From Lachnospiraceae bacterium (lineage in GTDB: Bacteria > Bacillota > Clostridia > Lachnospirales > Lachnospiraceae), in assembly GCA_017622575.1 (NCBI GenBank), contig JAGAQU010000055.1, positions 1 through 62,818 on the forward strand: a DNA stretch of 62,818 nucleotides, given 5' to 3'. This document shows, one piece after another, positions 16,908 to 27,100 of this stretch. Below the pieces are notes generated by a model. The model was not told the origin of the DNA. It did no database searches and worked only from the letters and a program-made list of their open reading frames with translations. A program made the position numbers and the translations under genes. The stretch's first letter is position 1. Each line of letters begins with the position of its first letter.

Positions 16908-19900
16908 TTAGATTTTTTCTACAGAAATTGTGACCTTTTCACCGTTTACATTCCACTCTTTGCTGATGGAAAGCACTGTATCCACAAGAATTTCATCTGC
17001 CAGCACCTTTCCGGAGATGGCTGCCTCATTAGCCTTCACAATCTCAGCAACCTTCTCATTACCGCTGATCGCTACTTTGATGTGATCCATCACCTCAAAG
17101 TCAGCATCCTTACGCATGGTCTGGATCTTGCTGATCACTTCATAGACAAAGCCTTCCTCAACCAGTTCAGGTGTTAAGTTGGTATCGAGTACGACAGTGA
17201 CATAGTTGTCAGCTTCTGTGACAAAGCCGGCCTTCTGTGCCACATCGATCAGAAGATCTTCCTCGGCAAGGGATACTTCCACGCCGTTCACTTCAAACTT
17301 GAGGGCACCCTCTGCTTTCAGCTGTTTCATGGCCTGTGTTCCGTCCACTGCTGAAAGGTACTCTCTGATGCCGCCAAGCTGCTTGCCGTATTTCGGTCCC
17401 ACAGTTTTAAGCTGGGGTTTAAAGCTATAGCTGGTAAGATCACTGACGTCATCCTTAAATACCACTTCCTTCACATTCAGTTCATCCTCGATAATGTTCT
17501 CAAAATACTCATCAAGGGTATGCGGAGCCTTTACATACATGGTGCCGATGGGCTGACGGTTCTTGATATTCGCTGCGTTACGTGCCGCACGTCCCATCAC
17601 AACGATATCAAGGGACTCTTCCATGTTTTCTTCAAGCTTCTTGTCGATCATGGCCTCATCAGCTACAGGGAAGTCACACAGATGGATACTTTCCGGTGCA
17701 TTCTTGTCGATACTTCTCACCATGTTCTGATAGATTTCCTCTGTCATGAAAGGAACCATGGGTGCTGCACATTTGCTGATCTCCACAAGTGCGGTGTACA
17801 GGGTCATATAAGCGTTGATCTTATCCTGTTCCATGCCCTTTGCCCAGAAACGCTCACGGCAGCGTCGCACATACCAGTTGCTCATCTCATCCACAAAGTT
17901 GTCAAGCACTCTTGCCGCTTCAGGGATTCTGTAGTTGTTTAAGTTATCATCCACTTCCTTAATGGCAGTATTCAGCTTGGAAAGAAGCCATTTGTCCATT
18001 ACAGGAAGCTTATCATATTCCAGAGTGTATTTGGTCGCATCAAATTTATCGATATTGGCATACAGGATAAAGAATGCATAGGTGTTCCAGAGGGTTCCCA
18101 GGAACTTTCTCTGTCCCTCCTGCACAGCCTTGCCATGGAAACGGTTGGGAAGCCATGGCGCTGAATTGATATAGAAATACCAGCGGATCGCATCGGCGCC
18201 GTATGTTGCCAGCGCATCAAAAGGATCTACGGCATTTCCTTTACTCTTGCTCATCTTCTGACCGTTCTCATCCTGCACATGACCGAGAACGATGACATTC
18301 TCATAAGGTGCTTTGTTAAACAGCAGTGTGGATTCTGCCATCAGCGAGTAGAACCAGCCTCGTGTCTGGTCAACAGCCTCGGAGATAAACTGTGCGGGGA
18401 ACTGCTGCTCAAAGAGTTCTTTATTTTCAAAAGGATAATGATGCTGTGCAAAAGGCATGGCGCCTGAGTCAAACCAACAGTCGATCACTTCCGGCACCCT
18501 CTTCATGGTCTTGCCGCACTTCGGACAGGTGCAGGTAATCTCATCAATGTAAGGTCTGTGAAGTTCTACTGTCTTCGCTGCAGGATTACCGCTCAGCTTT
18601 TCCAGTTCCTCTCTGGAACCGATGGCTTCCTGATGTCCGCAGTCTTCACACTCCCAGATATTTAAAGGGGTACCCCAGTAACGGTTACGGGAAACGCCCC
18701 AGTCCTGGATATTTTCAAGCCAGTTGCCGAATCGTCCCTCTCCGATAGATTCGGGGATCCAGTTTACGGTCTTGTTATTGCGAACCAGATCATCGCGGAC
18801 TGCCGTCATTTTGATGAACCAGGATTCTCTTGCATAATAGATAAGAGGAGTATCGCATCTCCAGCAGAAAGGATAGTCATGCTCAAACTTGGGTGCTGAG
18901 AAAAGCTTTCCTTCCTTATCAAGGTCCACAAGCACATCAGGATCTGCATCCTTTACAAACTTACCTGCATAGGGGGTCTCCTGTGTCATATTTCCCTTGC
19001 CATCCACAAACTGTACAAAAGGCAGGTCATACTTACGTCCTACCTGGGCATCATCCTCACCGAATGCAGGGGCGATATGAACGATACCGGTACCGTCTGT
19101 CATAGTGACATAGCTGTCACATGTTACAAAATGACCTTTTTTATGCTGTTTTTCTGCTGCTTCACCTGCGCAGGCATATAAAGGTTCATATTCTTTATAC
19201 TCAAGATCTTTTCCTGAATAAGTTTCCAGGATTTCATAAGCAGGCTTTCCTTCCTCAGAAAGAGAGCTGAGAACGTTATCAAGCAGAGCCTGTGCCAAAT
19301 AATAAGTATAACCGTCTGCTGCTTTCACCTTTACATAAGTCTCATCAGGGTTCACACAAAGTGCCACGTTAGAAGGCAGTGTCCAAGGTGTGGTGGTCCA
19401 CGCCAGGAAATACGCATCCTCTCCCTTTACCTTGAAACGCACTACTGCGGAACGCTCCTTCACAGCTTTGTAACCCTGTGCCACTTCATGGGAAGAAAGA
19501 GGAGTTCCGCAACGAGGGCAGTAGGGAACGATCTTAAATCCCTTGTAGAGCAGGCCCTTATCCCAGATCTGCTTTAAAGCCCACCATTCGGATTCAATGA
19601 AATCATCATGATAGGTTACATAGGGATCATCCATATCAGCCCAGAAGCCAACAGTACCTGAGAAATCCTCCCACATCCCCTTGTATTTCCATACACTTTC
19701 CTTACACTTGGTGATAAAAGGATCCAGTCCGTATTCTTCAATCTGTTCCTTGCCGTCAAGTCCCAGTTCCTTCTCCACTTCCAGTTCAACGGGAAGTCCA
19801 TGGGTATCCCAGCCTGCTTTTCTGGGAACCATGTAGCCTTTCATGGTACGGTATCTGGGAATCATATCCTTGATCACCCGGGTAAGCACGTGTCCGATAT

Positions 19901-20063
19901 GAGGCTTGCCGTTTGCCGTGGGAGGGCCGTCATAGAAGGTATAGGTAGGGCCTTCCTTTCGGTTTTCCATACTCTTTTTGAAAATGTCATTATCTTTCCA
20001 AAATTTTTCAACTTCTTTTTCGCGATCCACGAAGTTGAGATCGGAGTTTACTTTTTGGTACAT
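16908..20063 (-). CDS. ileS: Isoleucyl-tRNA synthetase, long form
   Basis: A 1051-residue class I synthetase charging tRNA-Ile. The HIGH motif appears as K-P-H-I-G-H at about residue 55 and KMSKS as K-M-S-K-S-K-G near 595. The editing domain lies between them with W-T-T-T-P-W-T-L-P-S-N. The sequence R-K-A-G-W-D-T-H-G-L-P-V-E-L-E-V-E-K-E-L-G and the length resemble the long Thermus/eukaryote-like branch, not the roughly 930-residue form with a C-terminal zinc finger. It is preceded by a T-box leader with an ATC specifier, so expression should rise when uncharged tRNA-Ile builds up. Confidence 0.95.
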   Translation of the reverse strand: MYQKVNSDLNFVDREKEVEKFWKDNDIFKKSMENRKEGPTYTFYDGPPTANGKPHIGHVLTRVIKDMIPRYRTMKGYMVPRKAGWDTHGLPVELEVEKELGLDGKEQIEEYGLDPFITKCKESVWKYKGMWEDFSGTVGFWADMDDPYVTYHDDFIESEWWALKQIWDKGLLYKGFKIVPYCPRCGTPLSSHEVAQGYKAVKERSAVVRFKVKGEDAYFLAWTTTPWTLPSNVALCVNPDETYVKVKAADGYTYYLAQALLDNVLSSLSEEGKPAYEILETYSGKDLEYKEYEPLYACAGEAAEKQHKKGHFVTCDSYVTMTDGTGIVHIAPAFGEDDAQVGRKYDLPFVQFVDGKGNMTQETPYAGKFVKDADPDVLVDLDKEGKLFSAPKFEHDYPFCWRCDTPLIYYARESWFIKMTAVRDDLVRNNKTVNWIPESIGEGRFGNWLENIQDWGVSRNRYWGTPLNIWECEDCGHQEAIGSREELEKLSGNPAAKTVELHRPYIDEITCTCPKCGKTMKRVPEVIDCWFDSGAMPFAQHHYPFENKELFEQQFPAQFISEAVDQTRGWFYSLMAESTLLFNKAPYENVIVLGHVQDENGQKMSKSKGNAVDPFDALATYGADAIRWYFYINSAPWLPNRFHGKAVQEGQRKFLGTLWNTYAFFILYANIDKFDATKYTLEYDKLPVMDKWLLSKLNTAIKEVDDNLNNYRIPEAARVLDNFVDEMSNWYVRRCRERFWAKGMEQDKINAYMTLYTALVEISKCAAPMVPFMTEEIYQNMVRSIDKNAPESIHLCDFPVADEAMIDKKLEENMEESLDIVVMGRAARNAANIKNRQPIGTMYVKAPHTLDEYFENIIEDELNVKEVVFKDDVSDLTSYSFKPQLKTVGPKYGKQLGGIREYLSAVDGTQAMKQLKAEGALKFEVNGVEVSLAEEDLLIDVAQKAGFVTEADNYVTVVLDTNLTPELVEEGFVYEVISKIQTMRKDADFEVMDHIKVAISGNEKVAEIVKANEAAISGKVLADEILVDTVLSISKEWNVNGEKVTISVEKI

Positions 20064-20136
20064 TGTTTTCGTCCTTTCCTTTTTATTTTTGGAGATGTTC
20101 AGATGATAGTTTATGTGAACATCTTACAAGATTGTA

Positions 20137-20415
20137 AAATAAAATCCCCCGTCCGTAAAAAGGACGAGGGATAAATTCCACGTTAACCACCTGTTTACAT
20201 CATACGCTCCGCTCACAAAAAAGAACGGATTAATATGGTTTCCCGTAACGGAGGAATTCCGGCTTAACTTACTCGCTGTCGCTTTCAGTCTGCGGCTCGA
20301 AAGTGATGTTCACTGCTTTTCTACTGATACCGGCTCTCACCTGCTCCGGCTCGCTGTGATGTTTGAGAAACAGCTACTGTCTTCGTCATTGCCTTTACTT
20401 TTTTCAAAGTACACC
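20137..20415 (-). promoter_or_regulatory. T-box riboswitch leader of ileS, isoleucine specifier
   Basis: On the minus strand the leader shows a structured stem I region with AGTGAACATCACT. The ATC at 20305-20307 is the likely specifier triplet, matching isoleucine. Further on is the T-box antiterminator sequence AGGTGGTTAACG (within 20178-20193). An intrinsic terminator follows: an 11-bp stem at 20144-20172 (ATCCCTCGTCC with GGACGGGGGAT), then a T-rich stretch. By known T-box logic, uncharged tRNA-Ile pairs with the specifier and with the bulge of the antiterminator, allowing read-through into ileS. The 5' boundary is approximate. Confidence 0.9.
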
Positions 20416-20470
20416 ATTTGTGCAGGATTTGTCAAGGGTCTGCTGAAATTTTGCTTATGAACAGTTAATT

Positions 20471-21850
20471 TTACCGCAGGAAAAACCTTACCAGCTTCTC
20501 ATTTATCTTCCGATAGGGCTGATAGCGCATGGGGAGATCCAGCCATGTCTTTTTGTCTACGATGCTTTTATAATGAGAGAAGGTATCAAAACCGCTCTTC
20601 CCGTGATAAGCACCCATCCCGCTCTCTCCAAAGCCTCCAAAGCCAAGCTCACTGGTGGCGAGATGAATAATGGTGTCATTGATGCATCCGCCTCCGAAGC
20701 CACAATGATCCATCACTTTTTTTGCCGCGGCTTTGTCCTCCGCAAAAATATAGAGTGCCAGAGGGTGGGGAAGGGATTTTACTTTTTCTATGGCTTCTTC
20801 CAGAGATGAAAAGGTGAGTATTGGCATGACGGGACCGAAAATTTCCTCCTGCATCACAGCATCCTCAAAGGTCACATGATCCATGACTGTGGGCTCGATC
20901 TGCAGGGTTTCCGGATTTTTCTTTCCGCCAAAAACGATCTTAGTATCATCCAAAAGACCGCTGATCCTCTTAAAATGCTTTTCACTGATGATCTTTCCGT
21001 AATCCCTGTTGTCAAGGGGAGATGTTCCAAACTGCTCCCTGATCTGAAGCCCTATCTGCTCAAGCAGCTCATCCTTCACAGACTCATGACAATATACAAA
21101 GTCCGGTGCCACACAGGTCTGTCCGCAGTTTAAATATTTTCCGAATACGATTCTTTTGGCGGCTAATTTCAAGTTTGCGGACCTGTCTACGATGCAGGGA
21201 CTTTTCCCACCAAGCTCCAGGGTCACAGGGGTCAGATTTTCCGCCGCTTTTCTCATCACTTCTCTTCCCACTGCCTGGCTTCCCGTAAAAAAGATATAGT
21301 CAAACTTCTGGTTCAGGAGATTTGTGTTCTCCTTTCTGCCTCCGGTGACAACCGCCACATGCTCAGGAGGAAAGCATTCCTCTATGATCTTTGCAATCAC
21401 TGCGCTGGTGTTCGGTGAATAGGCACTCGGCTTTACCACCACCGTATTGCCTGCGGCGATGGCATCCGCAAGAGGATCAAGCGTCAGAAGGATTGGATAA
21501 TTCCAGGGACTCATGACCAGCACCACACCGTAGGGTGAAGGCTTTTGATAGCTTCTTGCATGGAACTGTGCAAGAGGTGTGGGCACTGTTTTTTCCGAGG
21601 CAAATTTTTTTAAATGCTTCTGCATATAGGTGATCTCACTCATGGTGAGACCGGTTTCACACATATAACTCTCAAAACGGCCTTTCCCTAAATCTGCACA
21701 GAGCGCTTCCCGGATTTCCCGCTCATGCGACCGGATCGTCTCCTTCAGCTTTGCAAGAGCCTTGGCACGGAGGGAAAGATCAAGAGTTGCCCCACTGTCA
21801 AACCATGCCCGCTGTCTCTCAACAATTTTCCCTATTTCTTCTGCTTCCAT
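20471..21850 (-). CDS. Aldehyde dehydrogenase, NAD(P)-dependent (class 3-like)
   Basis: A 459-residue ALDH-superfamily enzyme oxidising aldehydes to acids. Visible motifs are S-P-W-N-Y-P, V-V-K-P-S, F-F-T-G-S (cofactor loop), L-E-L-G-G-K-S-P with the general-base Glu, and N-C-G-Q-T-C-V-A-P-D with the catalytic Cys at about residue 245. The length and C-terminal hydrophobic tail suit the short class 3 fatty-aldehyde type. It starts 3 nt after the stop of a broken alcohol dehydrogenase, so the two were once a cotranscribed alcohol/aldehyde pair. The substrate is unknown. Confidence 0.9.
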   Translation of the reverse strand: MEAEEIGKIVERQRAWFDSGATLDLSLRAKALAKLKETIRSHEREIREALCADLGKGRFESYMCETGLTMSEITYMQKHLKKFASEKTVPTPLAQFHARSYQKPSPYGVVLVMSPWNYPILLTLDPLADAIAAGNTVVVKPSAYSPNTSAVIAKIIEECFPPEHVAVVTGGRKENTNLLNQKFDYIFFTGSQAVGREVMRKAAENLTPVTLELGGKSPCIVDRSANLKLAAKRIVFGKYLNCGQTCVAPDFVYCHESVKDELLEQIGLQIREQFGTSPLDNRDYGKIISEKHFKRISGLLDDTKIVFGGKKNPETLQIEPTVMDHVTFEDAVMQEEIFGPVMPILTFSSLEEAIEKVKSLPHPLALYIFAEDKAAAKKVMDHCGFGGGCINDTIIHLATSELGFGGFGESGMGAYHGKSGFDTFSHYKSIVDKKTWLDLPMRYQPYRKINEKLVRFFLR

Positions 21851-21853
21851 CTT

Positions 21854-22662
21854 CTATTCCTCCAACAATTTATTGTAGAAAAGCTCCAACTCCTTTGCAT
21901 CCATTAAAACAGGAACAGGATACAACGGATTTGCCTCTCTGTCCGCATAGCGGGCCAGCTTCGGAATGTCTTCCCTGCGAATTTCTTTTATTTTATCTCC
22001 GATACCAAAGCGCTTCTTCATGTCCTTAACAGCCTGTATAAAATCTGCTGCCGCCTGTTTTGCCGGGGTTTCCCTGTCAGCGATCCCCGCTGCCATGGCA
22101 AGGCAGTGAAGCTTCGCATCAATGTTCTCCCCGTAAGCTTCCAATACATAGGGCAGCAAAACTGCATTGGCAAGACCATGGGGGACATTGTACTGTCCGC
22201 CCAGGGAATGTGCCACCGCATGGACGTACCCCACATAACCTTTAAGATACCTGCCATCTGTCCAGGGCTCTTTCCCGGTCTGGCAATCCTGGCTCCCACA
22301 CCCTTTGCGCAGTCCATGCTGGAGCCTCCCCCAAAGCCTATCAGTGCCTGACATTCCTTGGAAAGATAGAGTTCTCTCGCTTCCTCCACGTTATCTGTGG
22401 TGGGATTTGCTACTGTTTTATCATAAATCTCATAAAATATATGATTCTCCCGCAGTGCTTTTTCCAGCGGTTCAAGGAGTCCGTGGCTTCGGATTCCCTG
22501 ATCCGTCACGATCAGAATGCGGTCAATTCCTTTTTCTTTTAAAACAGAAGGAATATCCGCAAGATGTTCCACCTTCTTTGGCTGACGGTAAGGTAAAATG
22601 GGAATTACTAAATGAAAAGCTTTCTGAAATATACGACAATAGATCTTTTTTACCTGATTCAT
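21854..22662 (-). pseudogene. Iron-containing alcohol dehydrogenase, disrupted by internal deletion and frameshift
   Basis: The N-terminal part (from ATG 22662) reads as Fe-ADH up to G-G-G-S-S-M-D-C-A-K and A-R-P-G-K-S-P-G-Q-M-A-G-I-L-K. At about 22240 the homology jumps, in another frame, to G-Y-V-G-Y-V-H-A-V-A-H-S-L-G-G-Q and continues to the normal C-terminus at 21854. About 125-140 residues expected between these points are missing, including the G-T-G-S-E loop and the first Asp/His metal ligands. The remaining His residues are those of the second half of the metal site. The product cannot be an active dehydrogenase. It sits directly upstream of the intact aldehyde dehydrogenase. Confidence 0.9.
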
Positions 22663-22805
22663 GATTCATACCTCGCATGAGAAATTGGAAAACCGGATTT
22701 AAATATATCGGAATTCCGACACAAATTTTAGCACAGTTTTTCGGCAGGTGCAAGTTCTTTACTCACGATACATTCTGATGTAAAATACAGTAAGGAGGCA
22801 TTAGT

Positions 22806-24053
22806 ATGAGTACAAAAAAAGAATCACATCACTATATTGAGGTAACTGGTGACTTTAAAATGCGGGAGCTTGACAAGAGTGACTTAGAGCAGTTCAATGC
22901 GCTGCTCCAATACGCCTTCCAGGTGACCTCCTATGAATTGTTTCAGACAGGCTGGCAACAGGACGAGATCAAGTATGCCAAACGGCCTATTCTGGAAAAG
23001 GCCTATGTACTTGGATGGTTTTACAAGGATAAACTGGCATCCATGATCGTAGTATACAGTATGAAGGTCAATATTCATGATGAGGTCATGGATATGGGCG
23101 GCATCACGGGAGTTGCGACCTACCCTGAATATACAGGAAAAGGGCTGATCCATTCCCTGATGAGGCATGCGCTAAACTATATGCATGAAAAAGAAATGGA
23201 AATTTCTTTTCTTTATCCCTATTCCATTCCCTTTTATCGGAAAATGGGCTGGGAGATCGTTTCCGACAAGCTTACCTTTACCGTAAAGGATACCCAGCTT
23301 CCCAAAGCACGCCCTGTGGATGGCATGGTAGAGCGTGTCAGTCTTGATTCTGAGGATTATCACAATGTTCACTCTTATTTTGCACTGCAGCGCCACGGGT
23401 GCCTGATCCGCGACAATTTATCCTGGGAGGAATACTGGCGCTGGGATAATGACGATATGATAGCTGCCGTCTATTACAATAAGGATCATAAGCCTCTCGG
23501 ATATGTGGTCTACTACATTGCAAATGACATTTTTCACATAAAGGAAATGGTATACTTAAATATCGAAGCCAACTACGGGCTCTGGAACTATATCAGTGCT
23601 CACTTTTCCATGATCGATCAGGTGCAGGGTGACAACTATTCCGGCGAGCCCATGGCCTATCTTTTTGAGGACAGTGAGATCACTGAGACTATTTCTCCCT
23701 ATATTATGGCACGTATTGTAAATGTAAAAGATTTCCTTTTGCTTTATCCTTATCAGGTACAGCCTGAGGACTTTAAGATCCATTTTAAGGTTCACGATGA
23801 GATGGCGCCCTGGAACGAGGGCGATTACATGGTTTCCTGGCATGACGGGGAAACCATCTGCGAACAGGTAGAGAACAATCAGTCCATCAATGTGGTGGAG
23901 CTTGATGTCAATACCCTCACTGCCATGCTGATGGGATATAAACGTCCCTCTTATCTGTATGATCATGAAAAGATCAGGACGGAATATTATATGCTGACCT
24001 GGCTGGAGAGGCTGATTCCGGTTGAGAAACCATATTTTTCGGATTACTTCTGA
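22806..24053 (+). CDS. GNAT N-acetyltransferase, Eis-like
   Basis: A 415-residue protein with an N-terminal GNAT fold: G-V-A-T-Y-P-E-Y-T-G-K-G-L-I-H at about residues 100-115 is the acetyl-CoA pyrophosphate loop, and L-Y-P-Y-S-I-P-F-Y-R-K-M-G-W follows the usual motif B. A second GNAT-like half and a C-terminal sterol-carrier-like domain account for the rest, as in the Eis family. Members acetylate amines such as aminoglycosides or polyamines. It has an AAGGAGG site 7 nt before the ATG and stands alone between a divergent pseudogene and a convergent helicase. The substrate is unknown. Confidence 0.82.
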   Translation: MSTKKESHHYIEVTGDFKMRELDKSDLEQFNALLQYAFQVTSYELFQTGWQQDEIKYAKRPILEKAYVLGWFYKDKLASMIVVYSMKVNIHDEVMDMGGITGVATYPEYTGKGLIHSLMRHALNYMHEKEMEISFLYPYSIPFYRKMGWEIVSDKLTFTVKDTQLPKARPVDGMVERVSLDSEDYHNVHSYFALQRHGCLIRDNLSWEEYWRWDNDDMIAAVYYNKDHKPLGYVVYYIANDIFHIKEMVYLNIEANYGLWNYISAHFSMIDQVQGDNYSGEPMAYLFEDSEITETISPYIMARIVNVKDFLLLYPYQVQPEDFKIHFKVHDEMAPWNEGDYMVSWHDGETICEQVENNQSINVVELDVNTLTAMLMGYKRPSYLYDHEKIRTEYYMLTWLERLIPVEKPYFSDYF

Positions 24054-24061
24054 TATCTTTT

Positions 24062-24091
24062 CAGCCATATATTTACAAAAATATATGGCTG
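24062..24091. terminator. Bidirectional terminator between eis-like gene and helicase
   Basis: A perfect 13-bp stem CAGCCATATATTT/AAATATATGGCTG with a four-base loop, lying between two converging genes. Confidence 0.8.
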
Positions 24092-24103
24092 AATCGTCAC
24101 ATT

Positions 24104-27100
24104 TTACCCCAGAATACTCAACAGTTCTTCTCTTGTGAAGCTTCCTGTTCCCATATCCTCACCTGACAGGAGTCTATCCGCAAGCTCCTTTTTCTTTTCC
24201 TGAAGCTTTATGATATTTTCTTCAATAGTTCCTTTTGCAATCAATTTGTATACAGTTACCACATTTTGCTGACCGATCCTATGAGCTCTGTCGGTTGCCT
24301 GATTCTGAACAGCCAGATTCCACCAGGGGTCAAAATGAATCACAATATCTGCGGATGTCAAATTCAGTCCTGTACCACCGGCTTTCAATGAAATGCAAAA
24401 TACGTTTGTCGCATCATGATTAAACTTTTCTACAAGCTCTATTCTCTTTTCCTTTGGCGTCGCCCCCGTTAATACATAAAAAAGAACAGATTGTTCAGCC
24501 AGTTTTTTCTGAATGGTTTCCAGCATGGATGTAAACTGTGAAAACAACAGTATTTTATGCCCACCTTCAATAGCATTTTGGATCAGATCCATGCACATGG
24601 TGAGCTTGGCCGAATCCTCATGGAAATCCTGATAAATGAGGGCGGGATCACAGCAAAGCTGACGCAGCTTCGTAAGTTCTGCCAATATCTGTATTTTAGA
24701 ATTTTTAAACTCCTCATCCGTCTGTTTATCAAGGAGAAGTTTCATTCGTTTCACATGTGCGTCATAAAGCGTTTGCTGTTCCCCCGACATTTTTGCAAAA
24801 ACATTCTCCTCCAGTTTTTCCGGAAGATCTTTTAAAACATCGGTTTTCAGTCTTCTCAGCACAAATGGTTTTATCATCTTCTGAAGCTGTTTCGTGGTCT
24901 TCTCATCCTGATTCTGCACGATGGGAAGCTCCAGTTCACCCCTGAAACGCTGATAGCTGTAAAGAAATCCGGGCATAAGATAATCAAAGATGCTCCAAAG
25001 CTCACTGAGCCTGTTTTCAATAGGTGTTCCTGTCAGAGCAAAGCGATACCCGGCACTTATCTGCTTTACGGCTCTTGCTGCCTGCGTATTGTGATTCTTA
25101 ATAAACTGTGCTTCATCCAGAATCTGGCAATAGAAGCTGACTTCTGAATAATTGTCAAGATCCCTCTTCAAAAGGTCATAGGATGTGATCAGAATATCCC
25201 TTTCTCCGGATTCCCTCACAATTTCTTTTCTCTCCGTTGCTGTTCCTGTGATCATTTTAACAGGCAATACAGGTGCGAACCGCTGAAACTCATTATGCCA
25301 GTTAAATACAAGTGATGCAGGTGTCACAATCAGACATCTCCTGTTGTCACAAGCTCCCGCTTCCAAAAATTCAGAGAGAAGAAATGCGATAATCTGCAGG
25401 GTTTTGCCGAGTCCCATATCATCTGCCAGTACACCTCCAAATCCGTTTGCCGCTATGCATTTCAGCCACTGAAAACCTTTCTTCTGGTAATCCCGAAGAA
25501 TTTCCTCAAGACTTGCCGGTATTTCATATTTCTGTTCCTCTGTTCCCTTCATGTTAAGGATCAGCTGTTTGAACTCCTCATTTTTCTTAAGGATAACGCC
25601 GGCCGTTTCTTCCATTTCACTGTCAAGATACAGCGCACGATACTTTGGCACCTCAGTTTTGCCTTTTTTCAGCTGTGACTCGGAAAGTCCCATGGTTTCT
25701 TTCAGTTCAAATAAAGAACCCATTTTCTCCTCATCTATATTTACAAAGCTGCCGTCCTTAAGGCGATAGTATTTTCTTTTTCTCTCATATCTGGAGAGAA
25801 TTTCCGCCAGCTGTTCCATGGACATGTCATCACTTACGAGATTCAGCTCCAACAGTTCTCCGGATAGTGAAATTCCCAGTTCAACGCGGGGAGAGGAAAC
25901 CACCTTCATTCTCCTTAGCGCATCCGATACATATACGGTTCCCAGTTCCTGAAGCGCCGGTATTCCCTCTGTCAGCAGTCTGTAAATCGCCTCATCATCA
26001 TCTGCAAGCACCATCTGTCCCTTATCGCTGTCAAAAGCATTAAACCACACTCCTGCCGACCGTCCTGTCTGTATTTCCTCACTGATATTTCTGTTTATCT
26101 GCTGATGATCCGGAAGTGCTTTCCTGTCATTTAGGTTTTTGTATATTTCATATTTTTCATTCCCATAAACTGCCTGTATACTGCAGGTGATAAAATTTCT
26201 CTGTGGCGCATCCAGATAGATCTCATAGTCAGCCTTAGGTGCTTCATATTTAGCGGAGTCAAAATTTTTTTCTCTGCACTGATAGACCTGCTTTAATGCA
26301 GGCAAAAGCTCCCTGCAGAAATCACAGATATCTTCATTGCCAACAAAGACCTCCTTTGTGCCGGTTTCCTCGACACAGGCAATAAACTCACTGACTAATT
26401 CCGGTTTATTTCTCTCTTCTCTGTAAATCAGTCCGTCCTTAAAATAGATATCATATCGTCTTCCGTGATAACAGGAAGGATTTGCCGCCGTTATCTTAAT
26501 TCCCTGATCCTCTCCTCGTATCTGCAGAACAAATTTTAGTTTTTCATCCGTATTTCTGTATTTCCTGTCACCGGTTCCATTAATATTTGCGATGAAGGTT
26601 CTCTCACCCACCGCCTCCAAAAAGTCTTCCAATTCCAAATCATCCAGTACCATCGCTCTGATCTTACTGTATCCTGTACTGTAGTTATATCCATAACTGT
26701 AATAGTAATGATATTCGCTGTACCTCTCCTCATTCTGCTTTGCCCAGTTCAAGATAAATTTTACAAGTTTCCGAGACGTAGTATCGAAAGCTGACATAGT
26801 ATGTCTGAAATCCAGTTCTTTTCCATAGTAATGCTTCTCTTCACCCTTCACATTTTCGTAGAATTCATAGATATCCTTAATCACATACATTCTCGTATTC
26901 CCTATCCTGAACTCCAACGAAATATTGTCCTTTGTACAGGTCAGATAAGGATCAAGCTTTATCTGTTCCCTGACATTTCCCACTGACAGCATCAGACCTT
27001 TCCGGCTCATCTGCTGTTGCAGGAGCTTCTTAACTGACGATGTTGTCTGCTTTGTTTTTCTTCTTTTAGGAGTAGTTTCCTCAAAAAGAGAGAGTTGCCT

